Notes: generated by a model from the letters alone, not told the origin. A stretch of 64,000 nucleotides of DNA from Fictibacillus arsenicus (GCF_001642935.1 NZ_CP016761.1:3162001-3226000), one strand, 5' to 3'. Shown: positions 1-12,679, counted from the first letter of the stretch. Numbers and translations are program-made.

Positions 1-57
1 CTCTTTAAGTACCGTCTTACCGTCATATCCTCCAGATACTTGATCAACGTGAATCAT
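1..57 (-). CDS. ABC transporter ATP-binding protein, N-terminal fragment (cobalamin/iron-siderophore type)
   Basis: Only the first 19 codons lie in the window. The ATG at 57-55 overlaps the stop of the upstream permease gene in an ATGA arrangement, so the two are translationally coupled. The visible N-terminus (MIHVDQVSGGYDGKTVLKE) has the usual start of a BtuD/FecE-type ATPase, with the aromatic stacking residue in the GGYDGK segment. By position it should energise the B12 permease and binding protein encoded just upstream. The Walker motifs are outside the window. Confidence 0.75.
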   Translation of the reverse strand, partial: MIHVDQVSGGYDGKTVLKE

Positions 58-1118
58 GAACCCACCCTCTTTTTTCGATAAGAAATAAAAATTATAGCAA
101 ACACAGGACTGCCTATAATGGCTGTCAAAACACCGATCGGCAGTTCTGTCGGCGAAATAATCGTTCGTGCGATAACATCAATCAATACGAGGAAGATACC
201 TCCAAGCACCATAGATAATGGCAATAAATGACGATGGTCAGTGCCCCAAAGTTTTCTGGCTATGTGTGGGATAACGAGCCCTACAAATCCAATCGTTCCA
301 GAAACCGCTACCGCGGATCCAGTCAGTATCGAAGCAGCCAGTAAAATCCATTTCGTGTGCCCCTTTACATTAACACCAGTAGATCTAGCATCTTCCCTGC
401 TGAAGGACATCGCATTTAATTCCCTGCTGTTAAACATTAGTATAATAAAGCCAATTATCAGGAATGGGGTGACGAGTTGAACGTACGGCCAGCCCCTCAT
501 CGAGACACTTCCTAATAGCCAGCCGATGATCTGCCGAAGCTCTTCACCCGTCAGCGCGATTAATAAGGAAACTAGCGCACCAAGGAATGAACTCGATAAA
601 ATGCCGGCAAGGATGATCGTTTCAATCGACATTTCCCGTTGGACAATTCGGGCAAGGCCCAGCACTCCAATTAATGCAACGAAGCCGCCAAGCACACTGA
701 CCACTGGTAGTGTGAAATCTTGCAGAAAAGGCAGCTGGAAGCTGAAAAACAAAACACAGACTGCCCCAAGTGCTGAACCAGACGAAACCCCGAGTGTGTA
801 TGGGTCAGCGAGCGGATTTTTTAAGAGTCCCTGAAATGCAGTTCCTGCCAAAGCCAGGGAACAGCCGACCATTGTAGCTAATAGTACTCTTGGAAATCGA
901 ATTTGCATGACTATATTTATTGTTGAAGCTTCAATGCCAGCAGGCAGCTTCGTATGAAAAATTTCTGAACAAACAATTTGAAAAACATGAGCCAGGGGAA
1001 TTGGCACACTTCCTGCCGATACCCCAAGTCCGATGGTAAAGAATAAAATAATGATGACACCTAGGTAAGACCAGAATAATTTATTCGGTGAATACATCTG
1101 GATAGATAGCTTCGGCAA
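54..1118 (-). CDS. btuC: FecCD/BtuC-family ABC transporter permease, probably vitamin B12 uptake
   Basis: A hydrophobic protein of about 354 residues with repeated transmembrane helices, typical of the FecCD family. The family signature is visible in the middle (RFPRVLLATMVGCSLALAG, then LKNPLADPYTLGVSSGSALG) and near the end (GTIGFVGLVIPHIAR). It forms the membrane channel moving the corrinoid delivered by the binding lipoprotein. The reading frame overlaps the 3' end of the binding-protein gene. A TTG start at 1118 has a GGGG Shine-Dalgarno about 9 bases upstream; the ATG at 1097 (MYSPNK) is the alternative but has no well-spaced site. Cobalamin specificity is inferred from the upstream riboswitch, because FecCD sequence alone does not separate B12 from siderophores. 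Confidence 0.88.
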   Translation of the reverse strand: MPKLSIQMYSPNKLFWSYLGVIIILFFTIGLGVSAGSVPIPLAHVFQIVCSEIFHTKLPAGIEASTINIVMQIRFPRVLLATMVGCSLALAGTAFQGLLKNPLADPYTLGVSSGSALGAVCVLFFSFQLPFLQDFTLPVVSVLGGFVALIGVLGLARIVQREMSIETIILAGILSSSFLGALVSLLIALTGEELRQIIGWLLGSVSMRGWPYVQLVTPFLIIGFIILMFNSRELNAMSFSREDARSTGVNVKGHTKWILLAASILTGSAVAVSGTIGFVGLVIPHIARKLWGTDHRHLLPLSMVLGGIFLVLIDVIARTIISPTELPIGVLTAIIGSPVFAIIFISYRKKRVGS

Positions 1119-2040
1119 GCTCCTTCACCCCTTCGATCAAGCGAGGACCAGGTCTTGTTACTTTATCAGAATGAACATCAAACACTTGCTCATTTTTTAC
1201 CGCAGAAACATCTTTCCATGCACTTCTTTTCATCACTTGTTCTTTTGCGTTTTCAACATAATAACCGTATGTTGTAATCACTACCTCTGGATTGTAGTTT
1301 ATCGCTTCTTCTTCTGTTACTTTTACCCAGCCTTGCTGATCACCAGCTGCATTGGTTGCGTGAATAGCATTTAACATCTCATCAATAAACGTTCCTTTTC
1401 CAGTCGTAAAGATCTCAGGCTCTGGAGAAACCTCTACCCATACTTTTTTCTTTTCTTTTACATGTTTAGCTCGATCTTTAATCTCTTTTAAATCAGCTTT
1501 CATGGACTGAATGATCTTTTGTCCTTCTTTTTCCGTACCTGTAGCTTTTGCGATCATCTCGATGGTTGCATAAGTGTCTTCAAAATTAGTTGCATCTTTT
1601 ACGACAAGAACGGTAATTCCTGCATCTTTAAGCTGTGTTAACCCTGGCTTTGCACTTTCACCACCTGAAGCATGTGCAAGGACAATGTCTGGCTTTAAAC
1701 CTATAATCTTCTCAACATTAAACTCCATATCCCCGATTTTTTCTTTCTTCAGGGCTGCTTCAGGGTAATTATCAAAATCAGAAACCCCTACGATTTCGTT
1801 TTCTAACCCAAGAGCAAAAGCAATCTCCGTATTACTTGGAACCAAGGATACGATACGGTCCGGCTTTTTTTCTATTGTTATTTTTTCTCCTGTATCGTCT
1901 GTTATCGAAACAGGAAACTCAGTATGTACATTTGAGTTTTCAGAAGCTTTTTCTGAAGTTGATGTTTTTTCAGCAGAACACCCTGCTATTACACCAATGA
2001 CGAGCATCAGCGTAAACCATATTGTAAGCAATCTTTTCAT
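1081..2040 (-). CDS. btuF: Cobalamin-binding lipoprotein (BtuF-like, ABC substrate-binding protein)
   Basis: 319 residues. A short positively charged start and a hydrophobic stretch end in the lipobox VIAGC, with Cys21 as the predicted lipidated residue, so the protein should be anchored outside the membrane. The body has the class III binding-protein fold signature: DRIVSLVPSNTEIAFALG, then VGVSDFDNYPEAA. It captures corrinoids and passes them to the permease. The ATG at 2040 follows a GGGGAG site by 9 bases. It is the first gene of the operon, separated from the cobalamin riboswitch by an intrinsic terminator. Family assignment is sure; the exact ligand rests on the riboswitch. Confidence 0.9.
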   Translation of the reverse strand: MKRLLTIWFTLMLVIGVIAGCSAEKTSTSEKASENSNVHTEFPVSITDDTGEKITIEKKPDRIVSLVPSNTEIAFALGLENEIVGVSDFDNYPEAALKKEKIGDMEFNVEKIIGLKPDIVLAHASGGESAKPGLTQLKDAGITVLVVKDATNFEDTYATIEMIAKATGTEKEGQKIIQSMKADLKEIKDRAKHVKEKKKVWVEVSPEPEIFTTGKGTFIDEMLNAIHATNAAGDQQGWVKVTEEEAINYNPEVVITTYGYYVENAKEQVMKRSAWKDVSAVKNEQVFDVHSDKVTRPGPRLIEGVKELAEAIYPDVFTE

Positions 2041-2137
2041 CTTTCATCTCTCCCCTAGTCTCTCGTATAATTAACCAGCTAAACAAATCGATCGGTACTG
2101 CTTCTAAATACTGTTTGAAAGGGGGATTTTTGAAAAT

Positions 2138-2162
2138 AAAAAAAGCCCTCCCTTCGGAGAGC
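2138..2162 (-). terminator. Intrinsic terminator, expression platform of the cobalamin riboswitch
   Basis: On the minus strand GCTCTCC and GGAGGGC pair around a short loop and are followed by a run of seven T. It lies between the riboswitch aptamer and btuF, where a B12-induced terminator would be expected. Confidence 0.8.
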
Positions 2163-2235
2163 AAAATACAATAAAGTAAACAAAATACGTTAACGTCTAC
2201 CTATTGCTTTCCCTTTTCCTCGAAGGTACGCACAA

Positions 2236-2400
2236 TCGATTAAGGCAGGTTTCCTGACTCACGGATCAAACAAGCGTAGTTCCCCTTCCCATTCTTATAT
2301 CGAACAGTGGGCGAATGAACAGCTCTACCGATTACAGTGGCGGGACCGTGTTGGATTTACACCAACTTCCCTTTTAACGTTTTATGCCAAACATAAAACG
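2236..2400 (-). promoter_or_regulatory. Cobalamin (B12) riboswitch controlling the btuFCD operon
   Basis: Read on the minus strand, the element shows the conserved parts of the cobalamin riboswitch in order: the GGTGTAAATCC segment, CGGTCCCGCCACTGTAAT containing the B12 box GCCACTG, and the distal GAGTCAGGAAACCTGCC. A small perfect hairpin (2378-2400) lies at its 5' edge. The family is known to sense adenosyl- or related cobalamins and switch off downstream uptake or synthesis genes; here btuF-btuC-ATPase follow, with a terminator in between. Confidence 0.95.
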
Positions 2401-2427
2401 ACCTTAATTCTTATTCAGCTAGTTCTA

Positions 2428-2433
2428 ATTATA
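2428..2433 (-). promoter_or_regulatory. Candidate -10 box for the riboswitch/btu transcript
   Basis: TATAAT on the minus strand, about 30 bases upstream of the riboswitch. No good -35 hexamer is visible at 17 bases, so this is a position estimate only. Confidence 0.4.
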
Positions 2434-2510
2434 CAAATATCCATGTAAAAGAAAAGCATATTACAAAAAGTTCGTTGTAGTTGGAGGACTGACCTTTTTA
2501 AATCCACATA

Positions 2511-2552
2511 AAAACACCTCCGAGTTTCTGAGGAACTCGGAGGTGTTTTTTC
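2511..2552 (-). terminator. Strong terminator at the end of the glycolytic operon
   Basis: Near-perfect inverted repeat (AACACCTCCGAGTT / AACTCGGAGGTGTT) with T-runs on both sides, placed after eno. It could also stop transcription arriving from the other side. Confidence 0.9.
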
Positions 2553-2553
2553 C

Positions 2554-2600
2554 ACAAAGACAAAATGGCGTTTTGTCTTTGTATGGGGTCAGACCCCTAC
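2554..2600. repeat. GGGGTC-GACCCC dispersed element, copy 1 (3' of eno)
   Basis: Two stacked palindromes: ACAAAGACAAAA/TTTTGTCTTTGT around a 5-base loop, then GGGGTCaGACCCC. A closely related sequence is found downstream of crh (16502-16543) and at the 3' end of trpE (14336-14377). Confidence 0.75.
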
Positions 2601-2611
2601 TTTTGTACTAC

Positions 2612-3931
<1,320 letters not shown>

Positions 3932-3994
3932 TTAATGTAAAGGCTCATTACAAAAAGATTCTTGCTTTTAAACATGAGTATGCTTCTAAGACAA

Positions 3995-4016
3995 GTTGAT
4001 TGGAGCGGAAATCAAC
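3995..4016. repeat. Collapsed 22-bp remnant of the 129-bp Bacillaceae repeat
   Basis: GTTGATTGGAGCG joined directly to the right end CGGAAATCAAC, sharing AGCG. It equals the two ends of the long repeat (see 6446-6574) with the whole middle missing. It lies between gpmI and eno. Confidence 0.7.
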
Positions 4017-4069
4017 TACTTCTACAATTCGTACAAGGGCCTTTTGCAGCGTTATGCACCTAAGCTCCC

Positions 4070-6357
<2,288 letters not shown>

Positions 6358-6445
6358 TCAAATTCACCTCTTTAAAGTGTCTCTTTTAGGTTCTTTTCAA
6401 AAAGTGTTGCATTCGATCGTTCTTGTTATGATTCATCATTGACAA

Positions 6446-6574
6446 GTTGATTGGAGCGTAAGGTGCGAGACTCCTGCGGGATCAGTGGGACAGGTGAGAC
6501 TTCTAAAGGCGCAAAGCGCGAGAAGGCTCACCGCCCGCCCCGCGGAAAGCGAGCAACCTGAAGCGGAAATCAAC
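6446..6574. repeat. 129-bp Bacillaceae-type intergenic repeat, copy A (inside the glycolytic operon)
   Basis: Begins GTTGATTGGAGCG and ends AGCGGAAATCAAC, so the ends form a short inverted repeat. GC-rich inner modules include GGTGCGAGACTCCTGCGGGA and GGCTCACCGCCCGCCCCGCG. The same arrangement recurs at 10665-10853, 30200-30328 and 59409-59603. Open frames across it are not genes. It sits between tpiA and pgk, so it must be transcribed with the operon. Confidence 0.85.
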
Positions 6575-6630
6575 CACTCACGAAAGCAACAAAGCTTACG
6601 TATAACAGTTCTTTTCAACTTGTAATCGTA

Positions 6631-7815
6631 TTACTTGTCGTTAAGAGCTTCGACGCCTGGAAGTGCCTTACCTTCCATGAACTCAAGAGAAGCTCCGCCG
6701 CCTGTTGAGATGTGGCTCATCTTGTCAGCGAGACCAAACTTTTCAACAGCTGCAGCTGAGTCTCCGCCGCCGATAACACTGTATGTGTCAGTTGCTTCTG
6801 CAAGAGCGTTTGCAACAGAACGAGTACCGTTTGCGAATGCGTCAATTTCAAACACACCCATCGGTCCGTTCCATATTACAAGCTTCGATTCCTTAATAAC
6901 CTTTACGTACTTTTCGATTGTTTTCGTTCCGATATCAAGACCTTCCCAGTCTGATGGGATGGAATCGATGTCTACATTTTTAGTGTTAGCATCATTTGAA
7001 AAATCGTCTGCTACTAAAACATCTTCAGCAATCAGGAAGTTTACGCCTTTTTCTTTCGCTTTTTCCATGAAGCCTCGAGCTGTTTCAATTTTGTCTTCTT
7101 CTAAAAGAGACTTCCCTACGTCATGGCCAAGAGCCTTAATAAATGTGTAGCCAAGGCCACCGCCAATGATCAAGTTGTCTACTTTGTCTAAAAGATTGTC
7201 AATTACGTCAATCTTGTCCTTAACTTTCGCACCGCCAATAATCGCAGTGAAAGGACGGTCAGGATTTGATAGAGCTTTTCCAAGCACTTCAAGTTCTTTT
7301 TCCATTAACAAACCTGATACAGCAGGAAGATGTTTTGCGATTCCTTCTGTTGAAGCATGCGCACGGTGTGCCGCTCCGAAAGCATCGTTAACATACACAT
7401 CAGCCAAAGCTCCGAATTTTTCTGCTAGTTCAGGATCGTTCTTTTCCTCACCAGGGTAAAAACGAACGTTCTCTAATAGAATTACGCCGCCTTCTTCTAG
7501 GCTTGCTAATGCTTTTTCTACTTCTTCCCCGTATGCTTCATCCGTTTTTACAACTTCTTTTCCAAGAAGATCGCTTAAACGCTGTGCAACTGGATCTAAG
7601 CGAAGCTCTTCCACAACTTGTCCTTTTGGACGTCCTAAGTGGCTTGCTAAAAGAACTTTTGCACCTTGCTCTGTTAAGTATTTGATGGTTGGAAGAGCAG
7701 CGTTAATACGCGTTTCATCCGTAATGTTTCCATCTTTCATCGGCACGTTGAAATCAACGCGGCAAAAAACGACTTTGCCTTTTAAATCGATGTCGCGAAC
7801 ACTTTTTTTGTTCAT
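6631..7815 (-). CDS. pgk: Phosphoglycerate kinase
   Basis: 394 residues from the ATG at 7815 ([13 protein letters not shown]), matching family length; a longer in-frame TTG start at 7842 would place the ribosome-binding site inside the gene. It transfers phosphate from 1,3-bisphosphoglycerate to ADP. Seen: the substrate site [26 protein letters not shown], and the C-terminal nucleotide loop GGGDSAAAV with [10 protein letters not shown]. The AGGAGG lies 12 bases from this ATG; a 3-codon ORF (ATG TAC TTA TGA) sits between, its stop overlapping the pgk start as ATGA. Confidence 0.97.
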   Translation of the reverse strand: MNKKSVRDIDLKGKVVFCRVDFNVPMKDGNITDETRINAALPTIKYLTEQGAKVLLASHLGRPKGQVVEELRLDPVAQRLSDLLGKEVVKTDEAYGEEVEKALASLEEGGVILLENVRFYPGEEKNDPELAEKFGALADVYVNDAFGAAHRAHASTEGIAKHLPAVSGLLMEKELEVLGKALSNPDRPFTAIIGGAKVKDKIDVIDNLLDKVDNLIIGGGLGYTFIKALGHDVGKSLLEEDKIETARGFMEKAKEKGVNFLIAEDVLVADDFSNDANTKNVDIDSIPSDWEGLDIGTKTIEKYVKVIKESKLVIWNGPMGVFEIDAFANGTRSVANALAEATDTYSVIGGGDSAAAVEKFGLADKMSHISTGGGASLEFMEGKALPGVEALNDK

Positions 7816-7867
7816 AAGTACATGAAACCTCCTGACAGTCAAAAAGATTAAAAGAATGACAACCCAG

Positions 7868-7873
7868 ATTATA
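7868..7873 (-). promoter_or_regulatory. Candidate -10 of an internal pgk promoter
   Basis: TATAAT on the minus strand about 50 bases before pgk; the -35 is poor. In B. subtilis the pgk-eno part of this operon has its own constitutive promoter, so the position fits. A GC-rich imperfect hairpin (about 7885-7920) precedes it without a T-run. Confidence 0.4.
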
Positions 7874-7940
7874 CATGGGAAAGAGGAGTAGAAGCCCTGA
7901 AAAATGACTTCTCCCCCTCCTTATTGTTCTTCTCTATCTA

Positions 7941-9029
<1,089 letters not shown>

Positions 9030-10052
9030 TTACGGGCGACCCAAAAGATTGCGGGCAGCTCCCTCGTCTGTTATGAGTACCTTTTTTGGACCATGTTTCA
9101 TAAAAGCTGCAATCGCATCTGCTTTAGATGAACCGCCTGCTACTGCCATGATGAAATCACTGTTGTGAAGCTCATCAAGCTGCAGTCCAATCGTACGGAC
9201 GCGATGAACGACTTCCCCTTGCTGGTTAAAGTAGTAGCCAAACGCCTCAGCTACGGCTTTTTCTTCATCCAGTTTTTCCAAAAGGGATGGGTTGGAATTC
9301 CTGCGTTCTGCCATTGTTTTAGCATCACCAATCCCATGCAGCACTATACCAGCGGAGTGTATGAGCTCCATCACTTCTTTTACACCAGGTTCAGCCATTA
9401 AAGAAAGATAGGTTTCTTTGCTTAGCTGATCCGGCAAATGAAGCAGCCTGTATTCGCCGTTGGCTTTTTGAGCCATTGTTGAGCAAATCGTGTTGGCTTG
9501 GTTTTCAACCTTCTCCCCAAGTCCACCGCGGGCTGGAACAAACAGCAATTGTTGGCCTTTTTGGATCGGTGACATCATTTCTGCAACAGAGGCGAGAGTT
9601 GTGCCACCCGTTACTGCAATGATGTTTTCCGTTGACAGCTGACGCTTAAGCCTGTCAGCTGCAGCTTTACCCATGTCGTTCTGGACCCAAAGATCTTGAT
9701 CACTGTCACCTGGTACAACGATGACTTCAGACAGATTTAACATTTCCTTAAGATCTGATTCTAAAACATGCAAACCTGACAATTCTTTCATCATCTCAGA
9801 GAGTTCTACTAAAATATCATGCCCCTCTGAAGTTAATGACATGCCAGCCGTCTGAATTGTTAGAAGCCCTTGATCTTTCAGAAAGGAAACCTCAGAACGC
9901 AAAACCCGTTCTGTCATGTTCAGGGTGGAAGCTAAGCTTCTTCTGCCAATGGGCTCATGAATTCTTACCACATTTAAAACGTTGTAACGTTTCCGCATCG
10001 TATCCAGAAGGTCTGGCAGCAATTTCTTTTGCACATCTAATAGATTCTTCAT
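9030..10052 (-). CDS. cggR: CggR, central glycolytic genes repressor (SorC/DeoR family)
   Basis: 340 residues from ATG 10052 (MKNLLDVQKK), chosen because AGGAG lies 8 bases upstream; the extra 15 in-frame codons further upstream would read through that site. N-terminal winged helix-turn-helix (about 20-75, RRSLASTLNMTERVLRSEV), then a sugar-phosphate-binding domain with GGTTLASV and AVAGGSSKADAI. The B. subtilis protein represses this operon and is released by fructose 1,6-bisphosphate. A matching operator lies upstream. Confidence 0.96.
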   Translation of the reverse strand: MKNLLDVQKKLLPDLLDTMRKRYNVLNVVRIHEPIGRRSLASTLNMTERVLRSEVSFLKDQGLLTIQTAGMSLTSEGHDILVELSEMMKELSGLHVLESDLKEMLNLSEVIVVPGDSDQDLWVQNDMGKAAADRLKRQLSTENIIAVTGGTTLASVAEMMSPIQKGQQLLFVPARGGLGEKVENQANTICSTMAQKANGEYRLLHLPDQLSKETYLSLMAEPGVKEVMELIHSAGIVLHGIGDAKTMAERRNSNPSLLEKLDEEKAVAEAFGYYFNQQGEVVHRVRTIGLQLDELHNSDFIMAVAGGSSKADAIAAFMKHGPKKVLITDEGAARNLLGRP

Positions 10053-10119
10053 TGCACATTCTCCTGATTTAATGGGTTTACGGTATGTTTTGTTCATGAG
10101 GGATAAAACGATGTTTCTG

Positions 10120-10155
10120 GACGTTTTTCGTCCCGGTTAGTCATTTTTTGTCCCA
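10120..10155 (-). promoter_or_regulatory. CggR operator (two direct repeats)
   Basis: On the minus strand: GGGAC-N6-TGAC-N4-CGGGAC-N6-CGTC. Spacing is identical to the known CggR operator (CGGGAC-N6-TGTC-N4-CGGGAC-N6-TGTC). It lies between the putative promoter and cggR, so bound repressor would block elongation or initiation of the whole operon. Confidence 0.9.
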
Positions 10156-10157
10156 TT

Positions 10158-10187
10158 AGCGTAAGAAAATAACTTGGTGTTACCCAA
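10158..10187 (-). promoter_or_regulatory. Candidate promoter of the cggR-gapA operon
   Basis: TTGGGT and TACGCT separated by 18 bases on the minus strand, immediately upstream of the operator. The -10 is weak; position is the main argument. Confidence 0.4.
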
Positions 10188-10332
10188 GTATGTTATTGCC
10201 AATTGTATAATTCCCTGATCACATGATTTTCAAACGTGCCAGAAAATACTTTTTGTCATAAAAAAGTTAATTTTCCTTCTGGCAAGTTTATATTATCAAA
10301 TACTTTCACTAGATTTCAACAACTTTTACTTA

Positions 10333-10578
10333 TTAAAAATTAGTAAGCGCTTTCTTTACTTTATCAATGGAGATAATTCCATAATCGATTTCAACGCCAT
10401 CCACTTCTATAACAGGAATCATTAATCCGTATTTTTCAAGAAGTACGTCGTCTTTATAAATGTCTACAGATTCAATTGTGAACGGTATTTCTTTTTGCAG
10501 TTCTTGTAATAGTTTATGTGCCTTATCGCAGAGTGGACAATGTATTTTCGTATAAAAAATCAAGTTTTTTATGCCCAT
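10333..10578 (-). CDS. Glutaredoxin-like small thiol-disulfide protein
   Basis: 81 residues, one glutaredoxin/thioredoxin-fold domain. Starts with a beta strand and the redox motif CPLC (Cys14, Cys17); later the cis-proline loop MIPVIEV. Comparable small glutaredoxin-family proteins are common in Bacillaceae. ATG 10578 has AAGGAGAT upstream. It is transcribed toward cggR but separated from it by the operator region. The substrate is unknown. Confidence 0.85.
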   Translation of the reverse strand: MGIKNLIFYTKIHCPLCDKAHKLLQELQKEIPFTIESVDIYKDDVLLEKYGLMIPVIEVDGVEIDYGIISIDKVKKALTNF

Positions 10579-10664
10579 TTTTGGATCTCCTTTTCAAACG
10601 ATTGTTTAACTTAGATGATAGCAGAACTTATATAAAAAAGTATTCATTGATGCTCTTGAATGTG

Positions 10665-10853
10665 GTTGATTTCCGCTCCAGGTTGCTCGCTTTCCACGGG
10701 GCGTGCGGTGAGCCTCCTGCCGCTTTACGCCATTAGGAGTCTCACCTGTCTGCTCGTCCCGTAGGACAAGGAAGGTTTCGACAGCGTTACATCGCACGAA
10801 GAAAATGTGATTTTTCGTTTTCGAGGAGTCTCGCACCTTACGCTCCAATCAAC
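10665..10853. repeat. Bacillaceae-type intergenic repeat, copy B (189 bp, expanded)
   Basis: Inverted relative to copy A: begins GTTGATTTCCGCTCC and ends CGCTCCAATCAAC. About 60 extra bases follow the CACCTGT module and include a local AT-rich hairpin (about 10794-10820). Lies between sigL and the glutaredoxin-like gene. Confidence 0.82.
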
Positions 10854-10913
10854 TAGTCAAAGAAGCCTACTCAATAGAAAATGTTCTAAAGCAATAATCT
10901 TTAAAATGAATCA

Positions 10914-10946
10914 AAGGAAAAGATCTCTTCCTGCTGGAAAAGATCT
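10914..10946 (-). terminator. Probable sigL terminator
   Basis: AGATCTTTTCC-loop-GGAAGAGATCT on the minus strand directly after the sigL stop, followed by a modest T-rich stretch (TTTCCTTTG). Stem is strong, U-tract is not. Confidence 0.5.
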
Positions 10947-10955
10947 AGATTTCAT

Positions 10956-12281
10956 TTATGAAGAGTAACGTTTTCTTTTTGCAGAAGACGGAATATTTAA
11001 TTCTTCCCTATATTTTGCAACTGTTCTTCGCGAGATGCTTAGTCCGCTGTTTTTTTCTAATAAAGCTGCAAGAACTTGATCAGATAATGGCTTAAGTTTG
11101 TTCTCGCTTTCTACCAGCTTTTTTATCTCTGTTTTAGCTGATGCTGCTGAAGCACTACCGCCATCCTGTGTATATATTTTTGCTGAGAAAAAAGACTTAA
11201 GCTCGACTGCTCCTTTGGAAGTCTGTAAAACTTTATTCTTCACCGCGCGGCTGACAGTAGATTCATGCACGCCTATTTGATCAGCTACATCTTTTAACGT
11301 TAACGGTATAAGGTCCTTTTTCTCGAACGTATGAAAATATTTCTCTTGGACTCTAACGATCTCAGATGTAATTTTAAGCAGTGTTTCTTTCCTTTGCTCA
11401 AGAGCTTTTTTTAGCCAGTTGAACTTTTGATACGATTCATCTATAAACTTTGACGTTTTATTTTTATCTTGTAAAAGGGATGCATAGCTTTCATTCAGCT
11501 TCAAGACTGGTGAATATTGTTCGTTGATCAAAATACGAAGCTTCCCGCTTTCCACTGACACTGACACATCTGGATATAAGTACGACTGTTCATCCGCTGG
11601 TGAAAAAGCTGCTCCCGGCCGTGGATCTAATGTCTGAAGAAAATCTGCCGCTTCTTCAATCTGCTGCGGGGAGACATTAAGCAGTTCAGATAAGGTTTTG
11701 ATTTTACGTTCTGCTAGCAGTTCTAAATGCTGATCTACGATTATGTAGCTTAATGTGTGTTCAAGATTTTGTTCAGAAAGCTGGATTAAAAGGCACTCTC
11801 TTAAACTGCGGGCACCGATGCCAGTCGGTTCTAACTTCTGCAGCATCGAGATAAGTTCTTCACACTTCTCTATGGATGCTGTAAATCGAGTTGCTGTCTC
11901 TTCAGCCGTTACAGTCAGATAACCATTTTCATTCAAGCTTAATAAAAGATAATTAAATATTTTCCGATCCTGTTCCTGAAGAGGAAGCAAGATTGCTTGT
12001 TTATATAGATAGTCATACAGGGTTTCTTGTTCGATGATCAGATGGTCGTAACTCTGTTTATCGGCTGATTGACCGCTGACTCCATTTTTACGTACGCTTT
12101 TTTTCAGCGTTGTAAACATGCCTTTAGGCTCGGAAATTTCGATTAACGGATTTTCTAAAGCCTGCTCTTGCAGATAGGAAGTAAGTTCATAACTAGGAAC
12201 TTGTAAAATGGCGATGGCCTGGCGTAGTTCAGTTGTCATGACGAGATTCATGCTCTGCTGTTGGTACAAACCCATTTCCAT
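10956..12281 (-). CDS. sigL: RNA polymerase sigma-54 factor (SigL/RpoN)
   Basis: 441 residues. Directs core polymerase to -24/-12 promoters and needs an enhancer-binding activator. The glutamine-containing activator-response region is at the N-terminus (MGLYQQQSMNL, QAIAILQ), followed by the core-binding domain, an HTH (LKDVADQIGVHESTVSRAV) and the C-terminal RpoN box SRRTVAKYREELNI that reads the -24 element. ATG 12281 follows GGGGGAGGG by a normal distance. An imperfect cre-like sequence (12316-12330) lies just upstream; B. subtilis sigL is CcpA-repressed, but this match is not exact. Confidence 0.96.
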   Translation of the reverse strand: MEMGLYQQQSMNLVMTTELRQAIAILQVPSYELTSYLQEQALENPLIEISEPKGMFTTLKKSVRKNGVSGQSADKQSYDHLIIEQETLYDYLYKQAILLPLQEQDRKIFNYLLLSLNENGYLTVTAEETATRFTASIEKCEELISMLQKLEPTGIGARSLRECLLIQLSEQNLEHTLSYIIVDQHLELLAERKIKTLSELLNVSPQQIEEAADFLQTLDPRPGAAFSPADEQSYLYPDVSVSVESGKLRILINEQYSPVLKLNESYASLLQDKNKTSKFIDESYQKFNWLKKALEQRKETLLKITSEIVRVQEKYFHTFEKKDLIPLTLKDVADQIGVHESTVSRAVKNKVLQTSKGAVELKSFFSAKIYTQDGGSASAASAKTEIKKLVESENKLKPLSDQVLAALLEKNSGLSISRRTVAKYREELNIPSSAKRKRYSS

Positions 12282-12361
12282 TTTGTATCCCTCCCCCTAT
12301 TCATGATACTACAGATGTAAGCGCTATACATCCTACAAAATTTGGCGGTGATTGAATTGAA

Positions 12362-12411
12362 ATGAGAATTGACTGGGGTCTGTCCCGGGACTGACCCCAG
12401 TCAATTCTCAT
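12362..12411. repeat. GGGGTC-GACCCC element, copy 2: perfect 19-bp inverted repeat
   Basis: Arms 12362-12380 and 12393-12411 are exact reverse complements and contain GGGGTC/GACCCC; the 12-base loop centres on CCCGGG. Lies between the start of sigL and the csp terminator. Confidence 0.8.
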
Positions 12412-12427
12412 ACAATTTTAAGGGTAC

Positions 12428-12466
12428 AAAAAAATGCCAGCACCGCCCGGGGGCAGTCTGGCATTC
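12428..12466 (-). terminator. Terminator of the cold-shock gene
   Basis: Minus-strand AATGCCAG...CTGGCATT stem with a GC-rich inner part, then seven T, 13 bases after the csp stop. Confidence 0.88.
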
Positions 12467-12478
12467 TAAACTTTACTA

Positions 12479-12679
12479 TTAAAGTTTTGTTACGTTAGCA
12501 GCTTGTGGTCCACGCTCGCCATCAACGATTTCGAAAGATACTTCTTGTCCTTCTTCAAGAGACTTGAAGCCTTCTGATTGAATCGCAGAAAAGTGAACGA
12601 ATACGTCGTTTCCGCCTTCAACTTCGATGAAGCCGAAACCTTTCTCAGCGTTAAACCATTTTACTTTACCATTTTGCAT
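12479..12679 (-). CDS. Cold-shock protein (CspB/CspD family)
   Basis: 66 residues, one cold-shock domain. RNP1 (KGFGFIEV) and RNP2 (VFVHF) single-strand nucleic acid binding motifs are both intact. Acts as an RNA chaperone and transcription antiterminator. ATG 12679 follows AAGGAGG. A consensus sigma-A promoter lies about 190 bases upstream, leaving a long structured 5' leader typical of csp genes. Which Csp paralogue it corresponds to cannot be decided from sequence alone. Confidence 0.96.
   Translation of the reverse strand: MQNGKVKWFNAEKGFGFIEVEGGNDVFVHFSAIQSEGFKSLEEGQEVSFEIVDGERGPQAANVTKL

Noticed and set aside
1970-2164. 64-residue ORF starting in the riboswitch terminator
   Set aside because: Overlaps the btuF start and runs through the expression platform; wrong frame.
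6436-6618. Open frames across the 129-bp repeats (also 10606-10848, 30120-30323, 59399-59602)
   Set aside because: They exist only because the GC-rich repeat is open in several frames; no SD, similar peptides arise at each copy.
12316-12330. cre site at sigL
   Set aside because: TGTAAGCGCTATACA has an extra base compared with the 14-base consensus, so not listed as a feature.
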